Source: Coleofasciculus sp. S288 (GTDB lineage Bacteria > Cyanobacteriota > Cyanobacteriia > Cyanobacteriales > Coleofasciculaceae). Taken from it: a DNA stretch of 6,018 nt. The notes beneath the pieces were generated by a model that saw only the letters and a program-made list of their open reading frames with translations, was not told the origin of the DNA and ran no database searches. This document shows positions 5,841 to 6,018 of the stretch, piece after piece; position 1 is the first letter of the stretch; every line of letters begins with the position of its first letter. The stretch spans positions 1 to 6,018 of the forward strand of contig JAIUYC010000288.1 of NCBI GenBank assembly GCA_020216575.1. The letters are read 5' to 3'. The position numbers were made by a program, and so were the translations under genes.

Positions 5841-5909
5841 ATGAAAAAGCCAACAGACGCGATAAATATCGTAAATTTAGACCATTTAGGAATAGTAGCA
5901 GGAATAATA
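5841..5909 (+). pseudogene. 5' remnant of a DUF4277/IS1634-type transposase
   Basis: From the ATG at 5841 the first 23 codons give MKKPTDAINI then VNLDHLGIVAGII, the N-terminus typical of cyanobacterial IS1634-like (DUF4277) transposases. The next expected residue in the family is usually Asp, but the sequence switches here to the end of another element and the frame stops at TGA 5964-5966 after 41 codons. About 95% of the usual transposase is absent from this side and may continue beyond the inserted element outside the window. The outer end of the element is not resolved; it lies somewhere upstream of 5841. Confidence 0.75.
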
Positions 5910-6018
5910 TATAGCGGTTCCCACTCTCGTGATGTACACTTGCAGTTTAAGTATATCAATGAATGAAAATCAACAATGAAACCTTATTCAATTGAATTTC
6001 GGCAGAAAATCATTGAAG
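5910..6018 (+). mobile_element. Left end of an IS630-family insertion sequence (partial)
   Basis: Similarity to the DUF4277 transposase ends at the TA at 5908-5909, and new sequence (TATAGCGGTTCCCACTC) begins, followed within about 66 bp by an IS630-type transposase start. IS630/Tc1-mariner elements insert at TA and duplicate it, which matches this junction. Repeated TA dinucleotides make the edge uncertain by 2-4 bp. The right end lies outside the window. Confidence 0.7.
5976..6018 (+). CDS. IS630-family transposase (3' partial)
   Basis: Only the first 14 codons are present: MKPYSIEFRQKIIE, the opening of the N-terminal helix-turn-helix domain of cyanobacterial IS630 transposases, which binds the element's ends. 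The DDE catalytic domain would lie downstream. The start is fixed by an in-frame TGA at 5964-5966, with no other start codon between it and the ATG. There is no clear ribosome-binding site, as is common for tightly restrained transposases. Whether the full gene is intact cannot be seen. Confidence 0.8.
   Translation, partial: MKPYSIEFRQKIIE

Overview
The window looks like cyanobacterial chromosome, probably from a filamentous species. The palindrome GCGATCGC (HIP1) occurs six times (168, 3017, 4093, 4193, 4864, 5346), about once per kb. The protein set also fits: a BON/OmpA envelope protein beside a Rab-like GTPase, an RsbRD-type histidine kinase, a cyanobacterial-style haemagglutinin C-terminus, and IS630 and DUF4277-type transposase starts. 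The genus cannot be told from this sequence alone.

Positions 1-2704 hold a tight plus-strand operon. It contains the 3' part of a membrane-anchored BON/OmpA peptidoglycan-binding protein (its start lies upstream of the window), a small Ras/Rab-like GTPase 2 nt downstream, and a class III adenylate cyclase 3 nt after that. A reasonable reading is a trans-envelope signalling unit in which the wall-anchored protein communicates with a cytoplasmic GTPase and a cAMP-producing cyclase. The sequence supports the components; their coupling is inferred from synteny. Positions 2705-2790 are a convergent intergenic spacer with two overlapping, mutually exclusive hairpins and GGGGAAT heptad repeats. Positions 2791-3981 (minus) encode a soluble hybrid sensor: an RsbRD N-terminal domain joined to a complete histidine kinase core, with no response regulator nearby.

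Positions 3982-5835 are an accessory patchwork. A gene-poor stretch of about 400 bp contains a 58-bp sequence (4193-4250) that recurs at 5346-5403 with three mismatches. The second copy is the 3' coding end of a truncated filamentous haemagglutinin gene on the minus strand. Between the copies is a two-gene cassette of unknown function: a 120-aa cysteine-rich protein and a roughly 190-aa protein with a possible Nudix-like fold lacking the catalytic box. The haemagglutinin fragment is cut off upstream near 5707, next to an 18-bp-stem hairpin with a T tract.

Positions 5841-6018 record nested transposition. The first 23 codons of a DUF4277/IS1634-type transposase are interrupted at a TA dinucleotide by the left end of an IS630-family element, whose transposase starts at 5976 and runs out of the window. 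The left half is thus a coherent signalling region; the right half is a scar of repeated recombination and insertion.
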